A DNA stretch of 64,000 bases. It comes from VBWE01 sp943372645 (GTDB lineage Bacteria > Bacteroidota > Bacteroidia > Palsa-965). A program made the position numbers and the translations under genes. The first letter of the stretch is position 1; each line of letters starts with the position of its first letter. The DNA lies in contig CALRZN010000008.1 of the NCBI GenBank assembly GCA_943372645.1, forward strand, positions 1 through 64,000, in the 5' to 3' direction. The notes beneath the pieces are model-generated. The model was not told the DNA's origin. It worked only from the letters and a program-made list of their open reading frames with translations, and did no database searches. Of this stretch, positions 41,530-50,557 are shown piece by piece.

Positions 41530-42669
41530 TTACCCCGTGTAAAAAGCAGTGATCTGCTCACATACGCGGTCAATTTCTTCGTTGGTAATGCCTGTGGAGC
41601 ACGGCAAACTTAAACAGTCACCATACAGGTTGCCGGAGCGGTCGTTTGCATTAATGTAAGTGCAATGACTGAACATTGGTAATTGATTCATCGGCACCCA
41701 CAACGGACGCACCTGTATTTTTTCTGCCAGCAAATGTTTTGCAAGCGCCGGCTGATTTTCAAATGCAACGGTATAAAGCCAGCAGTTTGCATCCGTTCCC
41801 GGGGTGAGCTGCTGAAATGCTTTTACACCCGAAACGGTTTTGAGTTTTTCGGTGTAACGTGCGGCAATTTCTTTTTTGCGCGCCACAAACCCCGGCAGCT
41901 GCTCCATCTGGGCAACACCAAGCGCCGCGAGAATATTTACCAGGCGGTAATTGTAACCGATTTCATCGTGCACATATTCATACGGATCGGATTTGGCCTG
42001 CGTGGTGAGGTGTTTCGCTTTTTTTGCCAGTTCCGCATCATTAAACAGGATCATGCCGCCGCCGCCGGTGGTAATGATTTTGTTGCCGTTGTAACTCAGG
42101 CAACCGCTGAAACCCATGCTGCCGGCGTGTTTACCATTGTATGTGCTGCCGAGGGCTTCGGTGGCGTCTTCAATTACGGGAATGTGGTATTTTTTTCCGA
42201 GTTCCAGCGCGCGGTCCATGTCGCACATGTTGCCGAGGATGTGTACGGGCAGCAAAGCACTGATCCGTTTTCCGCTTGCGGAATGTATGCACCCGGCATC
42301 GGTTACAATTGTTTCGTTTGCAAGAAATGAAGCCACCAGTTCCATATCCATCTGCCACGTTTCCGTATCCACATCTACGAGTACCGGTTCTGCTCCAAGG
42401 TAGGTGATCACATTCACCGGCGAAATAAACGTAATGTTTGCAGTAAGCACCAGGTCGTGTTGTTTTACCCCGGCCAGCATGAGGCTGATGTGCAGTGCGG
42501 CTGTTCCGTTGGAGGTGGCCACGGCTGCGGCCACACCATTGTAAGCGGCGCTCTGCTGTTCAAAACGGTCAACGTAACTGCCTACGGAACTGACCCAGTT
42601 TGTATCGAGGCAATCTTTTACATATTGCCATTCGTTACCTGCCAGGTTGGGAACTGAAAGTGGAATCAT
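41530..42669 (-). CDS. DegT/DnrJ/EryC1/StrS aminotransferase (LegC-like)
   Basis: A 379-residue PLP-dependent sugar aminotransferase. It starts IPLSVPNLAGNEWQYVKDCLDTNWVSSVG, close to the LegC subgroup of the family. The PLP lysine is Lys197 in SYNGNKIITTGGGG; other family motifs are 'ATSNGTAALHISLMLAGV', 'DVDTETWQMD' and 'VIEDATEALGSTYNGKHAG'. LegC-type enzymes make amino-sugars for surface glycans such as legionaminic acid. It is first in the unit with the two glycosyltransferase-like genes, which supports surface-glycan synthesis. Other enzymes of the legionaminic acid pathway are not in the window. Confidence 0.9.
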   Translation of the reverse strand: MIPLSVPNLAGNEWQYVKDCLDTNWVSSVGSYVDRFEQQSAAYNGVAAAVATSNGTAALHISLMLAGVKQHDLVLTANITFISPVNVITYLGAEPVLVDVDTETWQMDMELVASFLANETIVTDAGCIHSASGKRISALLPVHILGNMCDMDRALELGKKYHIPVIEDATEALGSTYNGKHAGSMGFSGCLSYNGNKIITTGGGGMILFNDAELAKKAKHLTTQAKSDPYEYVHDEIGYNYRLVNILAALGVAQMEQLPGFVARKKEIAARYTEKLKTVSGVKAFQQLTPGTDANCWLYTVAFENQPALAKHLLAEKIQVRPLWVPMNQLPMFSHCTYINANDRSGNLYGDCLSLPCSTGITNEEIDRVCEQITAFYTG

Positions 42670-42747
42670 TTGCTGAAAGCTGTTTTGTGGCGATGAAGAT
42701 AGGGAGAAATACGCAGCAGCAGGTAAAATGGTTACCCTGTATTCAAG

Positions 42748-43845
42748 CTACTTCCTGCGGAAAATACCGATGATGCGGTCGCCGGTTTTATACGGGCCGG
42801 CATTGTCGGGATACTCGGCATTGGAAAGCACGTACACCGAAAAACGGTCGTCGGTAAACATGCGCATTTTTGCACCGTATCCCCTGCTCCGCCCGTTGTG
42901 TCCCCAATACACGAGGCTGTCGTTGATGCCGGTGGCAAGCCCGAATCCGTAACTTGTTTTTGTGCCGTCGGGCAACGTGGCCACGGTTTTCATGCGGCTG
43001 AGCAGTTGCTGCGATTTTTTGCCGAGCTGGTTGTTGTAAAAATTAGTGTCCCACAAAAACAAATCATCAATGGTAGTGATCACGCCCACATCGCCGATGT
43101 TTTTGTTGTGGATCATGCAGTTGATGTACTCGTCTTTTTTCTTGCCGGCCATGTAGCCGATGGCGCGGTTTTTTGCCCAGGTGCTGTCGGCCGGTTCAAA
43201 AGCGGTGTTGCTCATGCCGAGCGGACGGAAGATGTGTTCCTGCGCAAATTCACGCAAATTTTTGCCTGACACCTGCTGCACGATGAGCGACAGGAACATG
43301 TAGTTGGTGGGGCAATATTCGTATTCCGTTCCGGGCTTAAACTGCATCACCGATTTAACCATGTATTCCATGGCGTGTGCGCTGTCTAATTTATCAGCGT
43401 CTTTCGGCTTGCGGTAAATGTTCAGGTAATTGTCGAGGCCGCTGGTATTGAGCAACAGGTGTTTGATGGTGATGGTATCTTTAAACGGCAGATACGGCAT
43501 GTACATTTTAATGTCATCGTCTAACTTCAGTTTGCCCTCTTCTTCCAGGAGCAGGATGCATACCGCGGTGAACTGTTTCGAAAGCGATGCTACATCTATG
43601 CGGGTGGCCGGTGTCATGGGCACTTTGCGTTCGATGTCAGCCATGCCGTAGCCTTTTTTATACAATACAGAACCGTTGTAAAAAATACCGACCGCGTAAC
43701 CCGGCGTATTTTTTTTGCTCTGCGAAAACAGGCGGTCAACACTTGTTATTTTTTGTTTGAAGCCGGTGGTATCGAAATTTTGCTGGGCACATACAGGTGA
43801 AATGCAGAGCACTAATCCGAGCAGCAACGTAATCACATTTGGCAT
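42748..43845 (-). CDS. Class C beta-lactamase-fold serine hydrolase
   Basis: A 365-residue exported hydrolase with a signal peptide (MPNVITLLLGLVLCISPVCAQQ). The nucleophile motif is SLSK (Ser87-Lys90) and the third motif is HNG in 'YWGHNGRSRGYG'. At the second motif, which is usually Y-x-N ('EYSNTNY'), the sequence reads EYCPTNY, so the Asn is replaced by Pro179. This makes a true beta-lactamase unlikely; peptidase or esterase activity, as in many family members, is more probable. It stands alone between the polysaccharide genes and the CoA-binding protein gene. Confidence 0.88.
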   Translation of the reverse strand: MPNVITLLLGLVLCISPVCAQQNFDTTGFKQKITSVDRLFSQSKKNTPGYAVGIFYNGSVLYKKGYGMADIERKVPMTPATRIDVASLSKQFTAVCILLLEEEGKLKLDDDIKMYMPYLPFKDTITIKHLLLNTSGLDNYLNIYRKPKDADKLDSAHAMEYMVKSVMQFKPGTEYEYCPTNYMFLSLIVQQVSGKNLREFAQEHIFRPLGMSNTAFEPADSTWAKNRAIGYMAGKKKDEYINCMIHNKNIGDVGVITTIDDLFLWDTNFYNNQLGKKSQQLLSRMKTVATLPDGTKTSYGFGLATGINDSLVYWGHNGRSRGYGAKMRMFTDDRFSVYVLSNAEYPDNAGPYKTGDRIIGIFRRK

Positions 43846-43938
43846 AAACTACGGGGAAACGATTTGGTCGTGATGAAGATAACAATAATCCTGCAATCTG
43901 CGCGTGGTATCAGAAACACATTTCAGCATAACACCGCT

Positions 43939-44298
43939 TCAGTAATTGCCGAGCGAAAGCATCACCAGCGTGCAGGCTTCGAGCGGTTCGATGCCTTTGG
44001 CTGTGGCCATTCTTTCCAGTTCGGAATTTTCTGTTCCGGGGTTAAAAACGATGCGTTTCGGGTGCAGTGAAAAAATGTACTCGTACCAGCCGGGCTGGTT
44101 TTGCGGGCCGACGTACAGCGTAACGGTATCCACATCAGCAATGGCGGGGCGATCAGTAACAATGGGTGTGTCGCCGATCATGCCGGGTTTAATGCCCACG
44201 GCAACGACTTCGTGTCCGTGCTGTTTCAGTTTTTCGGTTGCGCGGAATGCATACCGTTCCGGGTTCGGGGAAGCACCGATGACGACTGTTTTTTTCAT
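43939..44298 (-). CDS. CoA-binding domain protein (YccU-like)
   Basis: A 119-residue single-domain Rossmann protein. 'KTVVIGASPNPERYAFRATEKLKQHGHEVVAVGIKP' is the typical CoA-binding start, with 'DTVTLYVGPQNQPGWYEYIFSLHPKRIVFNPGTEN' further on. Family members bind CoA or related nucleotides; their physiological role is unclear. A TAnnTTTG-like box (GATATTTG, 44310-44303) ends 4 nt before the ATG, predicting a leaderless mRNA. The bicarbonate-transporter-like gene lies upstream on the same strand. Confidence 0.9.
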   Translation of the reverse strand: MKKTVVIGASPNPERYAFRATEKLKQHGHEVVAVGIKPGMIGDTPIVTDRPAIADVDTVTLYVGPQNQPGWYEYIFSLHPKRIVFNPGTENSELERMATAKGIEPLEACTLVMLSLGNY

Positions 44299-44302
44299 GG
44301 TG

Positions 44303-44310
44303 CAAATATC
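44303..44310 (-). promoter_or_regulatory. -7-like box of the CoA-binding protein gene
   Basis: GATATTTG, one base from TAnnTTTG and identical to the rpsP box, ends 4 nt before the ATG at 44298. Confidence 0.4.
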
Positions 44311-44320
44311 GGGAGAAAAA

Positions 44321-45283
44321 TCAGCAATGCTGTACGATAAGATAATACAGCGGCATACCGAGTGTGATGTTAAACGGAAACGTTACCCCGAGCGCCATGG
44401 AAACATACAGGCCGGGATCGGCTTTCGGAACAGTAAGGCGCATGGCTGCCGGCACTGCAATGTACGACGCACTGGCCGCGCAGGTGGCAATTACAAAGCG
44501 TTCGCCGATGCCATCCATTACAAAACCGCTGAGTACGGCCACGGAACTGCCGCAGATTACCGGCACCAGCAGCGCAAACGAGGTGGCAAACAAACCGTAC
44601 TGCCTGAAGGTTGCAAATTTCTTCGCGGCCAGCATGCCCATATCAAGCATAAAAATGATGAGCAGCCCTTTGAAAATATCCGTAGTGAACGGTTTGATGG
44701 CCTCGGCCTGTGGTTTGTCTGCAATCATGCCCACGATAAAACTGCCCAGAATGATGAGCACGCTGCCGTTTGTAAAAGCATGTTTCAGTGTATGTCCGAT
44801 GCTGCTGTTGCTGCGGCTTTCGGGATCGTATTTGTTCAGCAGCAACATGGCAATGATGATGGACGGCGATTCCATGAGCGCCATTACTGCAACCATGTGT
44901 CCGCCATAATGCACTTTTTGTGCTTCGAGAAACGCAAGCGAAACGAAAAACGTAACCGGGTTTACAGAACCGTACGATGCCGAAACCGCGCAGGCATTGT
45001 GAATGGAAAATTTGCGTTTCAGGATATAAAATGTAACGAGCGCAATCACAATGGAAATGCCAAGGCCAAACAGCAGTGTGCGGGTGATTTCGGGTGTAAT
45101 TGCCCCGTGGGTAAGCTCGCGCCCGCCCCGGAAGCCGATGGAAAACAAGAGGTAAATGGAAAGGAATTTGCCGATGGCCGGCGGAATCTCCAGGTCGCTT
45201 TTTACCACAACCGCTATAATTCCGAGCAGGAAAAACAGCAGGGCCGGGCTGGTGAAATTAGACAGGAGAATGGTGAAATCCAT
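44321..45283 (-). CDS. SbtA-like sodium-dependent bicarbonate permease family protein
   Basis: A 320-residue integral membrane protein with about ten hydrophobic helices. It carries the SbtA-type halves, recognised by 'LFSIGFRGGREL' in the first repeat and 'LLIIFMLDMGMLAAKKF' in the second, and by 'ALMESPSIIIAMLL' in the middle. Cyanobacterial SbtA imports HCO3- with Na+; in heterotrophic Bacteroidota the substrate is less certain. No SbtB (PII-like) partner gene is next to it; the downstream gene is the CoA-binding protein. Confidence 0.85.
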   Translation of the reverse strand: MDFTILLSNFTSPALLFFLLGIIAVVVKSDLEIPPAIGKFLSIYLLFSIGFRGGRELTHGAITPEITRTLLFGLGISIVIALVTFYILKRKFSIHNACAVSASYGSVNPVTFFVSLAFLEAQKVHYGGHMVAVMALMESPSIIIAMLLLNKYDPESRSNSSIGHTLKHAFTNGSVLIILGSFIVGMIADKPQAEAIKPFTTDIFKGLLIIFMLDMGMLAAKKFATFRQYGLFATSFALLVPVICGSSVAVLSGFVMDGIGERFVIATCAASASYIAVPAAMRLTVPKADPGLYVSMALGVTFPFNITLGMPLYYLIVQHC

Positions 45284-45364
45284 AAGCAGTTTGAAATATA
45301 AGGCGAAATTCCAAACTACTTTGACTCAATCTGGAAACCTGTTCAAAAAAAAGCAGGGCAAATC

Positions 45365-46699
45365 TTACTGCAAATGGTTTTCAGGGTGCTCCCCTTCCAC
45401 ATAATCCAGGTCCTTGTGAAAGGTTTCTTCCAGGCGTGATAGGGCCCAGAATGCCGCAGCCATTACAATTACACCGATGAGTATTGCACCGGTAATGTTG
45501 GCCGGTTTTCCGTCGCTGCCGAACATCCAGGAGAAAAAGGTGAAGCCGTACAGAATTAAAACCGTTCCACCACGCACAAAGTTGGGGGCTGTGGTAGTCA
45601 CCGTTGCGCGGATGTTGGTTCCGAACAGTTCGGAAGCCGTAACCATAAACACCGCCCAGTAGCCCGTGGCAAAACCGATAAGAACAACGATGGTGTAAAA
45701 TGCTTCCATTTCGTAATCACCGAAGATGGAATGGTATTTTCCGAACAGGAAATAAATTACAATGGAAATAACCACCAGCGAAAGGAAATACAGCAGCGCT
45801 TTTTTGCGGCTCCGCAGTTTCTGGCTCATCCAGCCGCTCACCACATCGCCGATGGTGATGCCGACATACGCCAATGTAATTGCGGTTCGCGGTACGGGGA
45901 TTTCTGCCATACCAAAAGCCTGGCCCATTTCTTTGCACAGCGTGATGAGAATGCCCATCACATACCAAACCGGTAAAGCGATGAGGATGATGCTGAAAAA
46001 CTTGACCAGGTTTTTGGAAGAACGGAACAGCGCAAAAAAGTTGCCGCGGCTGACATTTGATTTTTTCACGTGGCTGAACATCCCCGATTCATACACGCCA
46101 ATGCGCAGCAGTAAAAGCACCAGCCCCATGCCTCCGCCAATGAAATAGGAAACGCGCCAGCTGTCGATAAAGTTGCCCACAATGCCTGCCACTACGGCCC
46201 CGCTCAGGCCCACAGAAGCCACAATCATGGCGCCCCAGCCGCGCATCTGTTTGCTCATGGATTCACTTACCAGCGTAATGCCCGCACCCAATTCACCCGC
46301 AAGCCCGAAGCCGGAAATGAAACGCATAATGGCATACGTGGTGGTATCTTCCACCATCCCGTTTGCAATGTTGGCCAGCGAATACAATAAAATAGAACCG
46401 AACAGCACCGAAAGCCGTCCTTTTTTATCGCCAAGAATGCCCCAGAAAATGCCCCCGGCCAGCATGCCGACCATTTGTGAGTTAAGCAGGAAAATGCCGT
46501 AATCTTTCAGTTTGCCGTCGAGCTCCGCTTTGTTGGCGGCTTCGGCCAGGTGCGGGAAATTGGTGGTGAGTATATCCGTAAGGCTGCGCACGCGCTCCAT
46601 GCCAAACAATACGAGGTCGTAGATGTCAACAAAATACCCGAGGGCTGCAACCAGCACAATGAGTCCGACGTTTTTGTTGCGTAATTCGTTAACGAGCAT
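45365..46699 (-). CDS. MFS transporter (metabolite:proton symporter type)
   Basis: A 444-residue membrane protein with 12 predicted helices. The loop motif between TM2 and TM3 reads 'GGIFWGILGDKKGRLSVLFGS', the MFS signature G-x-x-x-D-x-x-G-R. 'FISGFGLAGELGAGITLVSESMS' and the TM4-5 region resemble the metabolite:H+ symporter/SV2-like subgroup, which carries sugars, aromatic acids or organic acids. The ATG at 46699 is preferred over two upstream in-frame starts (46798 and 46735), because a -7-like TATCTTTA lies just upstream and the first helix follows directly. The substrate is unknown. Confidence 0.88.
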   Translation of the reverse strand: MLVNELRNKNVGLIVLVAALGYFVDIYDLVLFGMERVRSLTDILTTNFPHLAEAANKAELDGKLKDYGIFLLNSQMVGMLAGGIFWGILGDKKGRLSVLFGSILLYSLANIANGMVEDTTTYAIMRFISGFGLAGELGAGITLVSESMSKQMRGWGAMIVASVGLSGAVVAGIVGNFIDSWRVSYFIGGGMGLVLLLLRIGVYESGMFSHVKKSNVSRGNFFALFRSSKNLVKFFSIILIALPVWYVMGILITLCKEMGQAFGMAEIPVPRTAITLAYVGITIGDVVSGWMSQKLRSRKKALLYFLSLVVISIVIYFLFGKYHSIFGDYEMEAFYTIVVLIGFATGYWAVFMVTASELFGTNIRATVTTTAPNFVRGGTVLILYGFTFFSWMFGSDGKPANITGAILIGVIVMAAAFWALSRLEETFHKDLDYVEGEHPENHLQ

Positions 46700-46973
46700 A
46701 AGCGGGTTAAAGATACTTATTCCCGCAATCCGCATAGGAATGGGAAAGACATTTTTTGAGGGAAATGCTGCGGGATGCTCAAATTTAAGCAACAGCAAAA
46801 GCCATTATCCTATATAATCCTGTTAAGTTGTCTGTTGCTTAATTTGGGACAATTTGATAAAACAGGAAAATGCGCAGCGAAGGTTGAATCCGGCTTCAAA
46901 ACCGTGTGGAAATAATTGCAGAAAAAAAACAAGTCATTATTAAACAAACGCCCGCCGTTGTTGTTATTCCGCG

Positions 46974-46981
46974 TACTTTTG
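46974..46981 (+). promoter_or_regulatory. -7 promoter box of the TonB-dependent receptor gene
   Basis: TACTTTTG, a full TAnnTTTG match, ends 9 nt before the ATG at 46991. Confidence 0.5.
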
Positions 46982-46990
46982 TACGCCATT

Positions 46991-49381
46991 ATGAAGAAGA
47001 AAATCGCACTTTGTTTAAGTATTTTATTGCTCCCGGTTTTAATTGTTGCACAAAACAACGGCATCATCCGCGGACGCGTGGTGGAAGCCGAAACCAATAT
47101 GCCCCTGCCCTTTGCCACCGTACTGATCCAGGGGACCGGTAAAGCAGCAGCAACCGACACCGCCGGGCGTTACGAACTGAAAAACCTGGAAGCCGGACTT
47201 TATAATATTGACGTCCGCATGATCGGGTACAAACCGAAAACCGTTTTTGAAATTCAGGTAACAAACACACGACCGGCGCAAATTGATGTGGTGTTACAGC
47301 CCGAAGGTGTTGCCATTGATTCGGTTGTGATTACCGCATCACCGTTTAACAAAACCGCCGAAAGCCCGGTTTCGCTGCGCACCATTGGCGTGGCCGAAAT
47401 TGAACGTGCACCTGGTGGCAACCGTGATATTTCGAAAGTGATCCAGTCGCTTCCGGGGGTGGCCTCATCGGTTTCGTTCCGTAACGACATCATCATCCGC
47501 GGCGGTGCGCCGAATGAAAACCGGTTTTACCTCGACGGTATTGAAGTACCTAACATCAATCACTTTGCCACGCAGGGTTCGTCAGGCGGACCGGTGGGCA
47601 TGATCAATGTGAACTTTCTGCGCGAAGTGGATGTGATTACCAGCGCTTTCCCGGCCAACCGCGGCAATGCCATGAGTTCGGTGTTTGATTTTAAAATGAA
47701 AGAAGGCAATGCCGACAAACTGCTGACCACTGCAACGGTTGGTGCATCCGATCTCGGTTTAACGTTTGACGGTCCGCTCGGCAAAAACTCAAACTTCATT
47801 TTCTCGGCGCGGCGTTCGTACCTGCAGTTTTTGTTTGCGGCCATCGGTTTGCCGTTTCTGCCCACGTATAATGACGCGCAGTTTAAATACACGTACCGGT
47901 TTAAAAACAACGATGAACTGAAAGTGATCGGCCTCGGTGCGATTGATGATTTTTCACTGAACCTGGATGCCAACGAAACCGAATACCAGAAATACCTGCT
48001 GGACAACCTGCCGGTAAATACACAGTGGAATTACACCGTGGGCAGTTCGTACAAACACCTGATGAAAAACGGGAACATCCAGTTTTTCCTGAGCCGCAAC
48101 CACCTGAAAAATAACGCCATCAAGTATTACAAAAACGACGACAGCGATCCGGCCAACCTCATCCAGGATTATTCGTCGCAGGAAATCGAAAACAAGTTCC
48201 GCTACGAGCAGGTGTATCGGAACAATTTTTTCAAAATTGTATTCGGAGCCGGTGTGGAAGATGTAACGTACACCAACGCCACCTACAATAAAATAGTTAC
48301 TTCGTACGGTCCTCTGGTTGTTGATTTTGATTCCGAGCTGCGTTTCCTGAAAATGGGTGCGTTTGTGCAGGCCTCGAAAACTGTAGCCAGTGACCGCCTC
48401 ACACTGGCGCTGGGATTGCGCACCGACTGGAATACCTACTCTACCGTAATGATGCGTGCACAGGACCAGTTGTCGCCGCGTTTTTCTTTAGCGTATGATA
48501 TAACCGAACACCTCAGTTTTAACATGAGCACCGGCCGTTATTACCAGCTGCCGGCCTATACGGTAATGGGTTTCCGCAACACGGCAGGAACACTTGTAAA
48601 CAAAGCGAACCGCGTACGTTATGTGCAGTGTGATCACATCACCGGCGGATTTGAATACAACTCCACTAAAAATTCGAAATTCACGGTGGAAGGATTTTAC
48701 AAGTGGTATGACTATTATCCGTTCCAGTTAAACGATTCCATCAGTTTGGCCAACCTTGGTGCTGATTTCGGCATCATCGGCAATGAGGCAGTAACTTCTA
48801 CTTCAAAAGGCCGTGCGTATGGTATTGAATTCCTGGCGCAGCAGAAACTGATGAAAGGGTTTTACGGCATTCTGTCGTTAACACTGGTTCGCAGCGAGTT
48901 CAAAACAAAAGCGGATGTGTATGCCCCTTCGGCCTGGGACAACGGGTATATCGTGTCGATGACCGGCGGCAAAAAGTTCAAGAAAAACTGGGAGTTCGGC
49001 ATGCGCTGGCGTTTGCAGGGTGGTTCGCCTTACACGCCTGATGATATTGCCACTTCATCGCTGCAGAACGTTTGGAACATCACCGGACGCGGCATTCCCA
49101 ACTACGACCTGCTGAATAGCGAGCGCACGTCCTTATTTCACCAGTTGGATGCGCGTGTGGACAAAAAATGGTTCCTGAAAAAAGTATCACTGAACCTGTA
49201 CCTTGATATTCAGAACGTGTATAATTACCAGCCGACACTGAACCCGATTCTGCTTGCAGAACGTGATGCAAACGGCAACCTGGTAACCGATCCGAATAAC
49301 CCGGCGGCCTATAAAACGTACCAGATTGAAAATAAATCGGGAAACGTATTACCAACTGTAGGCCTGATTCTCGAATTTTAA
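46991..49381 (+). CDS. TonB-dependent receptor with carboxypeptidase-like N-domain
   Basis: A 796-residue outer-membrane receptor. The signal peptide (MKKKIALCLSILLLPVLIVAQ) is followed by a CarboxypepD-reg-like Ig domain (about 24-110, 'GIIRGRVVEAETNMPLPFATVLIQGTGKAAATDTAGRYEL'), a plug domain ('SPVSLRTIGVAEIERAPGGNRDISKVIQSLPGVA', then 'IIIRGGAPNENRFYLDGIEVPNINHF') and a 22-stranded barrel ending with 'VLPTVGLILEF'. No SusD partner follows, so it probably imports iron complexes, vitamins or small oligomers rather than working as a SusCD glycan pair. The ATG at 46991 was chosen because it begins the signal peptide; upstream codons overlap the promoter. Confidence 0.93.
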   Translation: MKKKIALCLSILLLPVLIVAQNNGIIRGRVVEAETNMPLPFATVLIQGTGKAAATDTAGRYELKNLEAGLYNIDVRMIGYKPKTVFEIQVTNTRPAQIDVVLQPEGVAIDSVVITASPFNKTAESPVSLRTIGVAEIERAPGGNRDISKVIQSLPGVASSVSFRNDIIIRGGAPNENRFYLDGIEVPNINHFATQGSSGGPVGMINVNFLREVDVITSAFPANRGNAMSSVFDFKMKEGNADKLLTTATVGASDLGLTFDGPLGKNSNFIFSARRSYLQFLFAAIGLPFLPTYNDAQFKYTYRFKNNDELKVIGLGAIDDFSLNLDANETEYQKYLLDNLPVNTQWNYTVGSSYKHLMKNGNIQFFLSRNHLKNNAIKYYKNDDSDPANLIQDYSSQEIENKFRYEQVYRNNFFKIVFGAGVEDVTYTNATYNKIVTSYGPLVVDFDSELRFLKMGAFVQASKTVASDRLTLALGLRTDWNTYSTVMMRAQDQLSPRFSLAYDITEHLSFNMSTGRYYQLPAYTVMGFRNTAGTLVNKANRVRYVQCDHITGGFEYNSTKNSKFTVEGFYKWYDYYPFQLNDSISLANLGADFGIIGNEAVTSTSKGRAYGIEFLAQQKLMKGFYGILSLTLVRSEFKTKADVYAPSAWDNGYIVSMTGGKKFKKNWEFGMRWRLQGGSPYTPDDIATSSLQNVWNITGRGIPNYDLLNSERTSLFHQLDARVDKKWFLKKVSLNLYLDIQNVYNYQPTLNPILLAERDANGNLVTDPNNPAAYKTYQIENKSGNVLPTVGLILEF

Positions 49382-49417
49382 AAACCGGCCGCGCTGGTGT
49401 AATCGCCGGATAGCTGT

Positions 49418-49425
49418 TACATTTG
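49418..49425 (+). promoter_or_regulatory. -7 promoter box of the DUF2279 gene
   Basis: TACATTTG ends 5 nt before the ATG at 49431, predicting a leaderless mRNA independent of the receptor gene upstream. Confidence 0.5.
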
Positions 49426-49430
49426 CAGCT

Positions 49431-50363
49431 ATGCGGCGATTTTTGTTTCTGCTCGTGCTCATTGCTACTGAACTTCCGGCACAGGAAGCAGATACATCCG
49501 GCAACAGGCAAAACCGTTTTCTTGCTCCTGCCCCGGCCTTCCACAAAAAACGCATGACGCTGGTTGCCGGAACCCAAACACTTGGGTACGGCGGATCGCT
49601 GGGTGTGCTGGCCACGTTCTGGTACGCAAATTACGACCGTACCAAATTCCATACGTTTAATGATAATGCGGAATGGCTGCAGATGGACAAAGCCGGCCAC
49701 ACGATGACCGCTTACACGCTGGCCGTGCTCAACCACCGCATGTATCACTGGGCAGGTGCGGATGCGCGGAAAAGCATTCTGCCCGCTATCGGGGTTAGTT
49801 TTTTGTACCAGGGAACGATTGAGTTGCTCGACGGTTTTTCGGGCGACTGGGGATTTTCGACCGGCGACCTGATTGCAAACGCGGGCGGTATCGGTATTAT
49901 GGCCGCACAGCAATACGGCTGGAACGAACAACGTATTGCCCTGAAGATTTCAAGCCACCGCAGTCCGTTTGCGAACCTGCGCCCGGAATTGCTGGGCAAA
50001 AACCGGCTGCAGCAGCTCATTAAAGATTACAACGGGCAAACGTACTGGCTGTCGGTAAACATTGCTTCGTTTCTTAAAAAGGAAAGCGCCTTCCCGAAAT
50101 GGCTGAACGTGGCGGCAGGTTACGGTGCAGAAGGCATGACCGGCGGTTTTGAAAACATTCCTGTTACCAATGCCGCGGGCAATATTGTTGATTACAAACG
50201 TTTCCGGCAGTTTTACCTCGCACTTGATGTGGACCTCACCCGCATCCCCGACCAGGGGCCGCTGCTGCGCGCATTTACCAATACGTTCGGGTTTATAAAG
50301 ATTCCGGCTCCCGCGTTGTCGTTCAGCAGCCAGGGTTTTGGGGCGCATCTGTTTTATTATTGA
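49431..50363 (+). CDS. DUF2279 family exported protein
   Basis: A 310-residue protein with a signal peptide (MRRFLFLLVLIATELPAQ). The core 'WLQMDKAGHTMTAYTLAVLNHRMYHWAGADARKSILPAIGVSFLYQGTIELLDGFSGDWGFSTGDLIANAGGIG' is the DUF2279 block, with short hydrophobic segments and the conserved K-x-x-H pair and Asp/Gly clusters. The function of this family is unknown; the conserved His/Asp residues around hydrophobic helices make a membrane-embedded enzyme possible. It sits 49 bp behind the TonB-dependent receptor but has its own promoter. Confidence 0.85.
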   Translation: MRRFLFLLVLIATELPAQEADTSGNRQNRFLAPAPAFHKKRMTLVAGTQTLGYGGSLGVLATFWYANYDRTKFHTFNDNAEWLQMDKAGHTMTAYTLAVLNHRMYHWAGADARKSILPAIGVSFLYQGTIELLDGFSGDWGFSTGDLIANAGGIGIMAAQQYGWNEQRIALKISSHRSPFANLRPELLGKNRLQQLIKDYNGQTYWLSVNIASFLKKESAFPKWLNVAAGYGAEGMTGGFENIPVTNAAGNIVDYKRFRQFYLALDVDLTRIPDQGPLLRAFTNTFGFIKIPAPALSFSSQGFGAHLFYY

Positions 50364-50392
50364 GGTGTTTTTCGATAACGTTTTCGGTTGAA

Positions 50393-50462
50393 AATTGAGC
50401 GTTGAACATTGAACATTGAGCATTAATTCTCAATGTTCAACAAACAATGTTCAATGCTCAAC
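50393..50462. repeat. Inverted-repeat block of TTGAACATTGAA motifs
   Basis: Copies of GTTGAACATTGAACATTGAG (50401-50420) face CTCAATGTTCAAC... (50429-50462) around CATTAATT. It can fold into a long AT-rich hairpin. It lies between DUF2279 and the transaldolase gene; a transcription terminator role is possible, but no T-run follows. Confidence 0.65.
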
Positions 50463-50557
50463 CCCTAAAACCTGTACATAATTTGTTAATTACTTCGTCT
50501 CCACCCCATCGCGCTATTGTGTAGTTTTGCAGTGAAAACAAACCGCAACAGAACCGT

